Assembly: GCA_031291435.1 (NCBI GenBank)
Contig: JARLJC010000316.1
Span: 1-36,266, forward strand
Source: Alphaproteobacteria bacterium
Lineage (GTDB): Bacteria; Pseudomonadota; Alphaproteobacteria; UBA9219
Length of the DNA: 36,266 nucleotides
Direction of reading: 5' to 3'
Each line of letters begins with the position of its first letter. Within the stretch, counting starts at the first letter, position 1. The translations under genes and the position numbers were made by a program. Positions 23,356 to 30,757 of the stretch are shown here, piece by piece. The notes beneath the pieces were generated by a model. The model saw only the letters and a program-made list of their open reading frames with translations, did not search any database and was not told the DNA's origin.

Positions 23356-23727
23356 CTACTGCGCATGCTCCTGCAGGAATTTGCGCGCGGCGGGAAAATC
23401 GGCCGCCGTCATCTGGTCGGTGCGCGCGATGCCGATTTCCTGCTCCATCGTGCGGCGCAGATTTTCCTCATCGACGCCTTTGACCTTGGCGGCATAAAAC
23501 AGCAGCGCGTCGATTTCGGTTTTTTCGTAGCGGTTGAGCGGTCTTTCGTCCGCCTGCATATAACTGGTCACGCCAAAGCCGCCCGCCGCCGCCAGCAGGG
23601 TGGTGAAGCACAGAGTTTTGAAGGTCATGGTGATCTGCACGGCTTTCCTGTCGGCAGGCAGGGCCGGAGCGCCCGCTTTCAGAATTTCGCGCGCGAGGAA
23701 AACTATTTTTTCGCCTTGATCGTCCAT
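23356..23727 (-). CDS. Hypothetical protein with one membrane helix (123 aa)
   Basis: Not recognised. Residues about 33-52 (TMTFKTLCFTTLLAAAGGFG) form a membrane helix. The C-terminal 65 residues are helical and charged (NRYEKTEIDALLFYAAKVKG), followed by a helix hairpin that ends LQEHAQ. The Shine-Dalgarno is poor, and an internal ATG at 23628 could be the true start, giving a 90-residue protein with an N-terminal helix or signal anchor. The gap to the XRE gene (23728-23911) is A/T-rich and shows no gene. Confidence 0.55.
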   Translation of the reverse strand: MDDQGEKIVFLAREILKAGAPALPADRKAVQITMTFKTLCFTTLLAAAGGFGVTSYMQADERPLNRYEKTEIDALLFYAAKVKGVDEENLRRTMEQEIGIARTDQMTAADFPAARKFLQEHAQ

Positions 23728-23911
23728 TTCAATAACCAGTCGCGCTAAAACGCTCGGGTTGAATCAATTAAGTCGCTTATGTCTTCTTCCTATCCGCAGA
23801 GTGTATCACCCGGCGGCGAAACTAAAAAAAGGTAACGGCAAAGAACGCCAATAAATGCATAAAGTTACAGTCTATGGATAAGTTGTTCGCGGCGGTAACC
23901 TTAACGGCAAC

Positions 23912-24391
23912 CTATTTGCCGCGCTTGTGCCGCAGCACCTCATATTCCAGCAGATTGCTGATCTGCGGTTTAAGGCCGCTGAGGCGGTTTTTGCGCCCGG
24001 ATTCAGGCTCTTCCTGCATCTGCTTGTAGATGCTGGCCGACATGGCGGCGAATTCGCGCGGGGTCAGCTCGCGGCCCATTTCGGATGCTGTCTCCTGCAA
24101 ACGGGCGATGATTTCGGTCAGCAGCTCAACATCCTTGCCGAAAGCGGCGTTTTTAGCCTCGGCATCGGGCGTTTGCCCGCCCATCAGGAAAGCGGGCGTG
24201 ACGCCCAGCACGTCGGCCAGCGCCTGCACCGTGTCATAGCGCGGGAATTTCGAGCGCCCTTCGATCATGTCGCGCACGGCGGTGGCGTTAAGCCCGGCGC
24301 GCAGCGACAGGCTGCGCGGGTTGAGCCCTTGCTCTTCCATCAGGCGCTGCAGGGTGCGCACCCAGGTGTGATTTTCCTTTTTTTCGCTCAT
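23912..24391 (-). CDS. XRE-family transcriptional regulator
   Basis: A 159-residue protein with a Cro/C1-type helix-turn-helix at about residues 10-70. It includes LMEEQGLNPRSLSLRAGLNA, AVRDMIEGRSKFPRYDTVQA and LADVLGVTPAFLMGG. The C-terminal half is helical and polar, without a recognisable ligand-binding domain. The gene begins 9 bases after the PAP2 phosphatase gene and is the last of the leftward envelope operon, so it may regulate that operon or simply be cotranscribed. The target is unknown. Confidence 0.85.
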   Translation of the reverse strand: MSEKKENHTWVRTLQRLMEEQGLNPRSLSLRAGLNATAVRDMIEGRSKFPRYDTVQALADVLGVTPAFLMGGQTPDAEAKNAAFGKDVELLTEIIARLQETASEMGRELTPREFAAMSASIYKQMQEEPESGRKNRLSGLKPQISNLLEYEVLRHKRGK

Positions 24392-24400
24392 GGGAGAAGC

Positions 24401-25084
24401 CTAAAGGGGCGTCTCGGCGCTGTCAATGGGAAAAATCACGCGTATGGCATTATTAATCCCATAACGGCGCAGCAGCGTGACCGTCGCCCAGCCCAGCGCC
24501 GCGCCCGCGACTACATCCGACAGGTAATGCGCATCGACCATGATCCGGCTGGCGGCCAGCACGAGGGCATAGGCGAACCAGATGATGCGCCCGCGCGGAT
24601 AAAGCACGGTCAGGGCGCAGGCGAGGGTAAAAACGGTGGTGGTATGGCCCGAAGGCATGCTGGCCCAGACCGAACCGGAGGTGAAAGGCGAAAATCCGTA
24701 AACCCCGTCGCGCAGCCACAAAATCGGGCGCGCGCGCGCCAGAACGGGTTTGATGAGGTCGGCGGTAAGGCCTGAAACCGCGATTGTCGCGAACAGGAAA
24801 AACGCACGCACGCCGATATAGCCGCACAGCTGCCGGTAATGCTGCGGCACATCCTTGCCGCGCACCAGAAAAGCGGTGGCGATAACGGTCACGCCGCACG
24901 GCCATAAATACCACGCCGATTTGCCGTAATCGGTAATGCTGCGAAAAAACTCGATGAGAGCGTGATGCGAGGCGTCGAGATTATGCACGGCCAAAGCCAG
25001 CGGACGGTCGGCGAAAAAGAACAGAGCGCATTCCAGCAACGCGAAGGCCGCCAGCGCGGCTGCCCCTTTCATCGGCGCTGTCAT
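24401..25084 (-). CDS. PAP2-family membrane phosphatase
   Basis: A 227-residue membrane protein with all three phosphatase motifs: KPVLARARP (residues 112-120), PSGH (144-147) and SRIMVDAHYLSD (179-190), with His186 and Asp190. PAP2 membrane enzymes remove phosphate from lipids such as undecaprenyl diphosphate, phosphatidylglycerophosphate or lipid A (LpxE/LpxF). Being in an operon with a LABN protein and a GT39 transferase, lipid A or undecaprenyl-linked sugar is the likely substrate. Its ATG overlaps the GT39 stop as ATGA. Confidence 0.88.
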   Translation of the reverse strand: MTAPMKGAAALAAFALLECALFFFADRPLALAVHNLDASHHALIEFFRSITDYGKSAWYLWPCGVTVIATAFLVRGKDVPQHYRQLCGYIGVRAFFLFATIAVSGLTADLIKPVLARARPILWLRDGVYGFSPFTSGSVWASMPSGHTTTVFTLACALTVLYPRGRIIWFAYALVLAASRIMVDAHYLSDVVAGAALGWATVTLLRRYGINNAIRVIFPIDSAETPL

Positions 25085-26778
25085 GGCGCCGCGGGTTTCT
25101 GCGCCATCGTCACGCGATAGACCGTCAGCAAAGCGGCGCCGCCATGACCGGAATTAAGCCCTTCGAGAAGGCGCGCGGGCTGCGGCATATAAGGCGTGCC
25201 GGTGAAGGCGTTGAGGAAATCCTGCTGCTCGTTTTTGCCGATCACGGCGACGCGGCAATTATCGCGCTGCATATCCCACGCGGCTTCGGCGCCGCTTCCG
25301 GCCAGAAGGGTATCGGTGCCGCCCATGAAGATAAGGCTGGGCTCGTGATAGCCGGCGGCTACGATCTGCACATCCGCGCAAGGTTTGACCGCATCGACCG
25401 TCTGCACGATCTGGCGCGTCATCCAGGCATGCTGCAGGCCGGGCAGGGTGGTGCCGAAGGTGGCGGTAAGGAAAACCAGCATTCCGGCGGTCAGCGCAGC
25501 GAGGCTGCCGGTTTTCTGGCGCGGCAGCAGGAGCAGCGAGGCCGCCTGCGTCACCAGCAGCACCGCGCCCGCGCCGATTTGCACCGGCATCCATAAATGA
25601 TCGGAAAAAGCCGGGGCGAGGGCGAAAGTGGCGGCGATAGCGAAACCCAGCAGCAGCCACAAAGCAACGCCAAGGGCGACCGGCCAGCGCCGCGCCGCCG
25701 TGCCGATGCTGGCGAAACCGTCATTCATCGCCTTGGCCGTCAGCAGCGCCAGCGCCGGAAACAAGGGCAGCACATAATGCGGTAATTTGGTCAGCGGCAG
25801 CTCGAACAAAATCCATACCGGGATCAGCCAGCCGAGGCAGAATTTAATCGCCGGGTGGCGCCGGTTTTTCCAGATATCTGGCGCGGCGAAGAAAATGAAA
25901 ATCGAAAAAGGGAAAAACGTGATCGGGAGTGCCAGCAAATGCATGCCGGGCGGCATCACGCCGCGATTCTGCCCCTGCCAGATTTTGGCCAGCATATCGT
26001 CGCCCGCCGAGGCTTGCATGAAAGCCCCGTGGCTATGCAGCATGATGGCGACGAACCACGGCGCTACCAGAGCCAGCGTATAAATCAGCCCGCGCAGGGG
26101 CCGGAGATTTTTCGCCCAGCGCACTTTTTTATCGGAAAATCTGAGCCACAGTAGCGCCGACACGATGGGCAGAACGATAATCGGCCCCTTCAGCAATATC
26201 CCCGCCGCCACCGCGCTCCAGAACAAAAAGAACGTGCCCCATCCCGCGATGCCTTTATAGGCGCGCGCGAGGCCGTACATCGCGACCATAATGCTGCCCA
26301 GCAAGGCGGCGTCTGTCGTCGCGAGCCGCGCTTCGACGTTCAATAAGATACATCCGGCCAGCATCATGGCGGCGGTCAGCCCCACCGTCGGCGTGAACAG
26401 CAAACTGCCGAGCGCGGCGGTCATCAGCACCGCCAGAGTCGCGCCCGCGAAAGAGGGCAGCCGGTAGGCCCAGATTTCATTCAGATGCTGCGGATCGAAA
26501 AATTTCGCCGAAGCGCTTTGCAGCCAGTAAATGCCGATCGGCTTTTTGTAACGTGGCACGCTCTGCACGCGGATGTCGGTATAGTCGCCGCTCTCGACCA
26601 TCTGCTTGCTGGCCTGCGCGAACGAGGATTCGTCGCGGTCGGTCGGCGGCATGGTGACAAGGCCGGGGGTGAAAAACGCCACACACAGCATCAACAGGAA
26701 CAGATAGGCGAGGGGCGTAAGCCGCCGCCCGTCGGTGCCGAAAAAATTGCCGGGAATGGTCGTCAGTTTTTCAAGCAT
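25081..26778 (-). CDS. ArnT-like glycosyltransferase family 39 membrane protein
   Basis: A 565-residue polytopic protein. The first periplasmic loop carries PPTDRDESSFAQASKQMVES with the acidic Asp-Arg-Asp-Glu cluster (residues 47-50). PRYKKPIGIYWLQSAS follows. These are the signatures of ArnT/PMT-type GT-C transferases, which move a sugar from a polyprenyl phosphate to lipid A or protein. About 11-12 membrane helices and a C-terminal soluble domain are expected. The start overlaps the end of the LABN gene by 8 bases and the stop overlaps the PAP2 start, so three genes are tightly coupled. Confidence 0.88.
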   Translation of the reverse strand: MLEKLTTIPGNFFGTDGRRLTPLAYLFLLMLCVAFFTPGLVTMPPTDRDESSFAQASKQMVESGDYTDIRVQSVPRYKKPIGIYWLQSASAKFFDPQHLNEIWAYRLPSFAGATLAVLMTAALGSLLFTPTVGLTAAMMLAGCILLNVEARLATTDAALLGSIMVAMYGLARAYKGIAGWGTFFLFWSAVAAGILLKGPIIVLPIVSALLWLRFSDKKVRWAKNLRPLRGLIYTLALVAPWFVAIMLHSHGAFMQASAGDDMLAKIWQGQNRGVMPPGMHLLALPITFFPFSIFIFFAAPDIWKNRRHPAIKFCLGWLIPVWILFELPLTKLPHYVLPLFPALALLTAKAMNDGFASIGTAARRWPVALGVALWLLLGFAIAATFALAPAFSDHLWMPVQIGAGAVLLVTQAASLLLLPRQKTGSLAALTAGMLVFLTATFGTTLPGLQHAWMTRQIVQTVDAVKPCADVQIVAAGYHEPSLIFMGGTDTLLAGSGAEAAWDMQRDNCRVAVIGKNEQQDFLNAFTGTPYMPQPARLLEGLNSGHGGAALLTVYRVTMAQKPAAP

Positions 26779-27085
26779 CGGCGGTTCCGCCAGCGGCGGC
26801 GCGCCGCCGCTTGATGATGAAGTAAATATTGCGCAGGTAAATGAAGATGCCGAGGCCTTGTCCCAGCATGAAGACCAGATCCTGTTGATGCACGGCGTAA
26901 ACGAACACGATCAGGCCGCCGCCGAGGCTGAAATACCAGAACACTTCCGGCATCACGCTTTGTTTGGCGCGCTCGCTGGCGATCCATTGCAGCACGAACC
27001 GCATCATGAACATCGATTGCCCGAACAGGCCGACAAACGTCCATAAAGTGAGATGCGCCGCGACCCAAGCCCAGAGATTCTGCAT
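26771..27085 (-). CDS. Lipid A biosynthesis N-terminal domain (LABN) protein
   Basis: A 104-residue protein with three predicted membrane helices. The family pattern LWTFVGLFGQSMFMMRFVLQ is followed by WIASERAKQSVMPEVFWYFS, then LGGGLIVFVYAVHQQDLVFM. LABN proteins are small SMR-like membrane proteins often encoded beside GT2 and GT39 enzymes of lipid A modification, and may help flip the polyprenyl-linked sugar. AGGA lies about 10 bases before the ATG at 27085; in-frame codons further upstream lack a site. It is the first gene of the leftward operon. A polyprenyl-phosphate GT2, the usual fourth member, is missing here. Confidence 0.85.
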   Translation of the reverse strand: MQNLWAWVAAHLTLWTFVGLFGQSMFMMRFVLQWIASERAKQSVMPEVFWYFSLGGGLIVFVYAVHQQDLVFMLGQGLGIFIYLRNIYFIIKRRRAAAGGTADA

Positions 27086-27144
27086 GATTACCGTCCTTTG
27101 GTTTGTTATCGTCGAAGTCGCGGCGGGTTTCAAGCGTCCTTAGC

Positions 27145-27191
27145 TTGACAAGAACGGCGCCGAAGCCCTACAACATGTTATAAAATAACAT
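27145..27191 (+). promoter_or_regulatory. znuCB promoter with Zur box
   Basis: TTGACA (27145-27150) and TACAAC (27169-27174) are 18 bases apart. Directly after lies a perfect palindrome ATGTTAT-AAA-ATAACAT (27175-27191). This matches the alphaproteobacterial Zur operator as I remember it (ATGTTATAATATAACAT type). Zn-loaded Zur bound there would cover the start point and shut off the importer when zinc is sufficient. The start codon at 27201 has no Shine-Dalgarno. Confidence 0.82.
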
Positions 27192-27200
27192 ATATGGCTT

Positions 27201-27947
27201 ATGACCATCCGCCTCAGCAATCTTTCGGCAGGCTATGACCGCCGCCCCGCCGTGCATCATATCAGCGGCGCATTTCCCGCCGGCTCGATGACCGCGATTG
27301 TCGGCCCCAATGGCGGCGGCAAAAGCACGTTATTGAAAGCGCTGGCGGGTTTCGTGCCGCTGATGTCGGGCGGGATCGACTTCAACGGCATCGGGCCGGG
27401 CGAGATCGCCTATCTGCCGCAGCAATTCGAAATCGACCGCACTTTTCCCATCAGCGTCCTCGATGTCGTGCTGCTCGGCCATTGGCCGCGCACCGGCGCT
27501 CTGGGCCGCGTCGGCAAAGAGTGCCGCGAGGAAGCCCTGAAAGCGCTGGCGCAGGTCGATATGGAAAGTTTCGCCGAACGTCCGATTGCTTCGCTTTCGA
27601 CCGGGCAATGGCAGCGCGTTCTGTTCGCGCGCCTGACTTTACAGAAAGCCCGGCTCATCCTTCTCGACGAACCTTTCGCCGCCATTGACGGACGCACCAC
27701 CCATGATCTGCTGCATGTTCTCGAGCAATGGCAGAAAGCCGGTGCGACGGTGATTTGCGTGATGCATGATTTTCAGCTGGTGCGCGATCATTTCCCGCAA
27801 ACCTTGGTATTGGCCCGCGAACTGATCGCCTGGGGGCCGACCAAAGAAGCCATGACCGACGCCAATCTCGCCAAAGCCTCGGCGCTGGCGGCGCAATGGG
27901 TCGAGGACGCGCATCTCTGCGCCGTCGATGACAGGAACGCGGCATGA
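27201..27947 (+). CDS. znuC: Zinc ABC transporter ATP-binding protein
   Basis: A 248-residue ABC ATPase. Walker A is GPNGGGKST (35-43), the Q-loop is LPQQ near 72-75, the signature is LSTGQ (132-136) rather than LSGGQ, Walker B is LILLDEP (152-158), and the switch His is in VMHD (187-190). The metal type is assigned from the Zur box upstream and the partner permease. It energises import of Zn2+ across the inner membrane. No ribosome-binding site precedes the ATG, and the predicted 5' leader is only about 20 bases. It overlaps znuB by 4 bases (ATGA). Confidence 0.9.
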   Translation: MTIRLSNLSAGYDRRPAVHHISGAFPAGSMTAIVGPNGGGKSTLLKALAGFVPLMSGGIDFNGIGPGEIAYLPQQFEIDRTFPISVLDVVLLGHWPRTGALGRVGKECREEALKALAQVDMESFAERPIASLSTGQWQRVLFARLTLQKARLILLDEPFAAIDGRTTHDLLHVLEQWQKAGATVICVMHDFQLVRDHFPQTLVLARELIAWGPTKEAMTDANLAKASALAAQWVEDAHLCAVDDRNAA

Positions 27948-28798
27948 GCTTGGCTTTCCTCTCCGATCCCGCGTTGCAACGCGCTTTGCTGGGCGCGGCG
28001 CTTGTCTCCATCGGCAGCGCGCCGTTGGGCGTGTTCCTCGTCCTGCGCCGCATGAGCCTGATGGGCGATGTCATGGCCCATGCGATTTTGCCCGGCGTGG
28101 CGGCTTCGTTCATTCTCTACGGCATGTCTATTCCGGCGATGAGCATTGGCGGTTTGCTGGCGGGGCTTGCGGTGGTTCTGCTGGCAGGTGTTGTTTCGCG
28201 CCTGACCGCCTCGCGCGAGGACGCTTCCCTCGCCGCGTTTTATTTGATGGCCGTGGCGGCGGGCGTGGTGATGATATCGCTGCATGGCAGCGCGCAGGAC
28301 CTCGAAGACATCCTGTTCGGCGACGCGCAGGCGCTGACCGGCCCGATGCTGCGCGTGATGGCGGGCGTCAGCGCCTTCACGCTCGTTGTGCTTGGCCTCA
28401 TCTACCGCCCGCTGGTGGTGGATTCGTTCGACCCGGTTTTCCTGCGCTCGGTGCGCGGCAAAGGCGGGTTCATTCATGCCGTGTTTCTGGCGTTAGCTGT
28501 TCTCAATATGGTCGAAAGCTATCGCGCGATGGGCACGCTGATGTCGGCGGGGCTGATGCTTATTCCCGCCATAGCCGCGCAATTCTGGACGCAAAGCCTG
28601 CGCGTCATGCTGGCGGTTTCCGTCGGCATCGGCATGGCCGGTGCGGTTGGCGGCCTCGCGCTGTCTTTTGCGTGTAAAATACCTTCCGGCCCGTCGATCA
28701 TCCTGATCGTCGGGGCGATTTACATCGTCTCGTTCTTATTCGGAAGATTTGGCAGTCTGCGCGCGCGCTATTTCCCGTTCCGGCATCTGGAGCGCTGA
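27944..28798 (+). CDS. znuB: Zinc ABC transporter permease
   Basis: A 284-residue ABC-3 family permease with about eight or nine membrane helices. Typical blocks are GSAPLGVFLVLRRMSLMGDV (with AHAILPGVA after it), EDILFGDAQALTG, and AMGTLMSAGLMLIPAIAAQF. It forms the Zn2+ channel with ZnuC. The periplasmic binding protein ZnuA and the Zur repressor are not in this window. Translation is coupled to znuC by ATGA. The 3' end is 2 bases from the convergent Fic gene. Confidence 0.92.
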   Translation: MSLAFLSDPALQRALLGAALVSIGSAPLGVFLVLRRMSLMGDVMAHAILPGVAASFILYGMSIPAMSIGGLLAGLAVVLLAGVVSRLTASREDASLAAFYLMAVAAGVVMISLHGSAQDLEDILFGDAQALTGPMLRVMAGVSAFTLVVLGLIYRPLVVDSFDPVFLRSVRGKGGFIHAVFLALAVLNMVESYRAMGTLMSAGLMLIPAIAAQFWTQSLRVMLAVSVGIGMAGAVGGLALSFACKIPSGPSIILIVGAIYIVSFLFGRFGSLRARYFPFRHLER

Positions 28799-28800
28799 TC

Positions 28801-29526
28801 TCACGCCTGCGCTTTGCCGCGCCGGTCTTTCTCGTGCTGGTAACGCGCCTGAAGCGAAGGATCGCTGAACTCACCCAGCACCTTGTCGGACGCACCCTCG
28901 CCGTCGAGCCCTTTGATTTGGGCGATATGGCTGGCTAGAGCGTCAACTCCCAAGGCTTCACGTATAAAGGGCCTTAGATAATTATCCAGATGCCCCTTGC
29001 CGGGACGTTTTATTTCTTCTGTCAAGGCTGTCAGATAATTTGTTTTATTGGTAGCCCCCCAGTCGACACTAAACCCGGCGCGTTGGGCGAGTTCAGCGTG
29101 AATAACAAGAATTGTGCGGCCATTGCCATCAAGGAAAGGGTGGCCATACGCAAGATAGCCCATGATCTCGCCGGGCTTGTCGGCCATGAACTGTATATCC
29201 TGCCCGTTGCGAAGGGCATAGGCGATGGCGCCCTGGACATCGTTCGGGTGGGCAAAAAGGACGTCCCCCTTGCTGATGGCCAGATGCGGTGCCGTTCGAT
29301 TACGGTCTTGTCCAGCCCAGGGATAGACGGCGGAAAAAATGGTGCCATGCGTCGTCAGGACATCGGAGTAGGAGAGTGTCTCTTTTTCCACCAGTTGGGC
29401 AAAGGCCTGCTCTATTTTTGCAAGAAACGAACGATGCTCAAGATGTTTGATGATGTCGATATCTTTTTCGCCGGCGAAATTACGCAGATAGCCGCATCTA
29501 TCAAAATCACCGAACGGGTCGAACAT
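28801..29526 (-). CDS. Fic-domain protein (AMP transferase toxin-like)
   Basis: A 241-residue protein with a complete Fic active-site loop HPFLDGNGR (residues 129-137). His129 is the catalytic base and Asp132-Gly-Asn-Gly-Arg bind the nucleotide. The upstream helix motif THGTIFSAVYPWAGQDRNR (59-77) and a flap region SKGDVLFAHP are normal. Most such proteins AMPylate target proteins. I see no inhibitory (S/T)xxxE(G/N) motif at either end, so inhibition would have to come from a partner. I chose the ATG at 29526 because homology to Fic begins there. It overlaps the upstream 87-aa gene by 20 bases, as in toxin-antitoxin pairs. Confidence 0.88.
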   Translation of the reverse strand: MFDPFGDFDRCGYLRNFAGEKDIDIIKHLEHRSFLAKIEQAFAQLVEKETLSYSDVLTTHGTIFSAVYPWAGQDRNRTAPHLAISKGDVLFAHPNDVQGAIAYALRNGQDIQFMADKPGEIMGYLAYGHPFLDGNGRTILVIHAELAQRAGFSVDWGATNKTNYLTALTEEIKRPGKGHLDNYLRPFIREALGVDALASHIAQIKGLDGEGASDKVLGEFSDPSLQARYQHEKDRRGKAQA

Positions 29527-29770
29527 CTTGGTCTTTCTGGTGCAGATAGGCGGCATGCAAGCGGACGGCCTCGACCCCCTGCACATGCCCCGCGCGTTCG
29601 AGGGCGAGGAGAAGCAGTTCAGTCGAATCAAGCGCGACATCATCACCGGCCAGACGCGTTATATGGCCGCCTAACAAATCCGATTTGACGGGCTCATAAA
29701 CGACCCCGTGCCGTTCGGCGAGGGTGCGAATGGCTGTTTCGGCATCGGCTTTGGAAGTGATTTCATGCAT
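29507..29770 (-). CDS. Small partner of the Fic protein, putative antitoxin (87 aa)
   Basis: An acidic, helical 87-residue protein whose last 20 bases overlap the fic start. Position and size suggest an antitoxin, but I do not recognise a known family. The canonical Fic-inhibitory motif (S/T)xxxE(G/N) is not present. The sequence contains ADAETAIRTLAERHGVVYEP, and near the end STELLLLALERAGHVQGVEA. The start ATG at 29770 lies 7 bases past an extended -10 element, so the mRNA may be leaderless. Confidence 0.7.
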   Translation of the reverse strand: MHEITSKADAETAIRTLAERHGVVYEPVKSDLLGGHITRLAGDDVALDSTELLLLALERAGHVQGVEAVRLHAAYLHQKDQDVRPVR

Positions 29771-29776
29771 ATTTTC

Positions 29777-29785
29777 AGTATAGCA
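29777..29785 (-). promoter_or_regulatory. Extended -10 promoter of the Fic pair
   Basis: On the minus strand TGCTATACT (29785-29777) is an extended -10 (TGn plus TATACT). The start codon follows after only six bases (GAAAAT), so transcription would start at or next to the ATG. No -35 is evident, as is common for extended -10 promoters. Confidence 0.5.
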
Positions 29786-29811
29786 TAAATAACTGAAAAA
29801 ATATACGCGCC

Positions 29812-30057
29812 TCAGCGTCCCGCGAAACCGGCCTGACGCAGATTTTCGAGATATTCCGGCTGCTCGACCAGCTCGGACGGGATCATGCCGCCGGCGGTCG
29901 CATTGCTCAGCTCCTTGGCGGCGCGCGCCAGAATAGGGGTCGCGTCGCTGGGCTGCTGCATCGCATCGCTGACGAGGCCGCACAGAGCGAGATAGGTAAC
30001 AGGTGAAAGTTCAACCAGCACAGTAACGTCCTTTTTCGATTCTTTTCTTCTCATCAT
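29812..30057 (-). CDS. Hypothetical protein (81 aa)
   Basis: Not recognised. A small protein with a basic start (MMRRKESKKD), a mildly hydrophobic helix (TVLVELSPVTYLALCGLVSD) and a helical C-terminal half. AGGA lies 14 bases before the first ATG, which is far. It is on the same strand as the Fic pair, 41 bases upstream, but the intervening promoter suggests it is a separate unit. Codon use is compatible with a real gene. Confidence 0.5.
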   Translation of the reverse strand: MMRRKESKKDVTVLVELSPVTYLALCGLVSDAMQQPSDATPILARAAKELSNATAGGMIPSELVEQPEYLENLRQAGFAGR

Positions 30058-30220
30058 TTGTAACGATCATTTCCTAAGCCAACCTTAACCGGGAATCCCG
30101 AAACCAAAAAAACTTTCATGCGCTGATTTTGCGAATAAAATCATGAAAGTAATTGCCTTGTTCTCCAGGGGTAGGTAGTGCCCTATAATGGGTTATTCCT
30201 GAGGCGGATTTAGAGGCGGC

Positions 30221-30757
30221 ATGAAACCCAATGTGAGCATTCCCTACGCCGAAATGGCGCGGCTCGCCGATAAAGCGGTCGAGGCCGGGCTCAACATTCA
30301 GGTAAAAATGACCGGTTTGTATGTCCGGCAGCCGCCCCATTATGTCCGTCAAATCGATCGTCCGATTGTTGTAAGGCTCGGATTATTCGTATCTGCCATC
30401 GGCATTGGCATCGGGATTGGCAAGGGCTTTCAGTCGGTCAGTGAGGTGCCTTATCCTTCCCCGTGGCTCGCGCCGGTGTTAGTGGGCGGATTTGCGCTTT
30501 TTGGCGGTTGTGTCGGCTATTTGGCCGGCACGGCTACCGGATATTTCGGGGAGAGGCTCGCTCTTTCCGGCGCGCACGCCAGTAGCAGGCTCTTGACCGC
30601 GGCGGGGCGGGCGGCATTGGACAGGCTTACGCCGCATATCCCGGAAATTCAGGTGCCTCAGAATCCACCGCCCAAGGAAGAGCCGGTTCGCTACACGGGC
30701 AATGTCATTCCTTTTCCCAAGCGCGAAAAGGGCGAAAACCTCACTCCACGCGGCTAA
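30221..30757 (+). CDS. Hypothetical membrane protein (178 aa)
   Basis: Not recognised. AGAGGCGG stands just before the ATG. There are two predicted membrane helices: residues about 49-67 (VVRLGLFVSAIGIGIGIGKG) and 84-106 (PVLVGGFALFGGCVGYLAGT). The N-terminal 45 residues are cytoplasmic-looking. The C-terminus is a long proline- and charge-rich tail (PPPKEEPVRYTGNVIPFPKR). Its 3' end overlaps the priA 3' end by 4 bases on the opposite strand. The gap before it (30058-30220) holds no other gene. Confidence 0.62.
   Translation: MKPNVSIPYAEMARLADKAVEAGLNIQVKMTGLYVRQPPHYVRQIDRPIVVRLGLFVSAIGIGIGIGKGFQSVSEVPYPSPWLAPVLVGGFALFGGCVGYLAGTATGYFGERLALSGAHASSRLLTAAGRAALDRLTPHIPEIQVPQNPPPKEEPVRYTGNVIPFPKREKGENLTPRG

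Noticed and set aside
28801-29646. Longer fic reading frame starting at 29646
   Set aside because: The extra 40 residues are the other-frame reading of the overlapping 87-aa gene and show no similarity to Fic N-termini.
30116-30352. 78-codon leftward open frame
   Set aside because: It is antisense to the 5' part of the 178-aa membrane protein, which has a proper Shine-Dalgarno and membrane helices.
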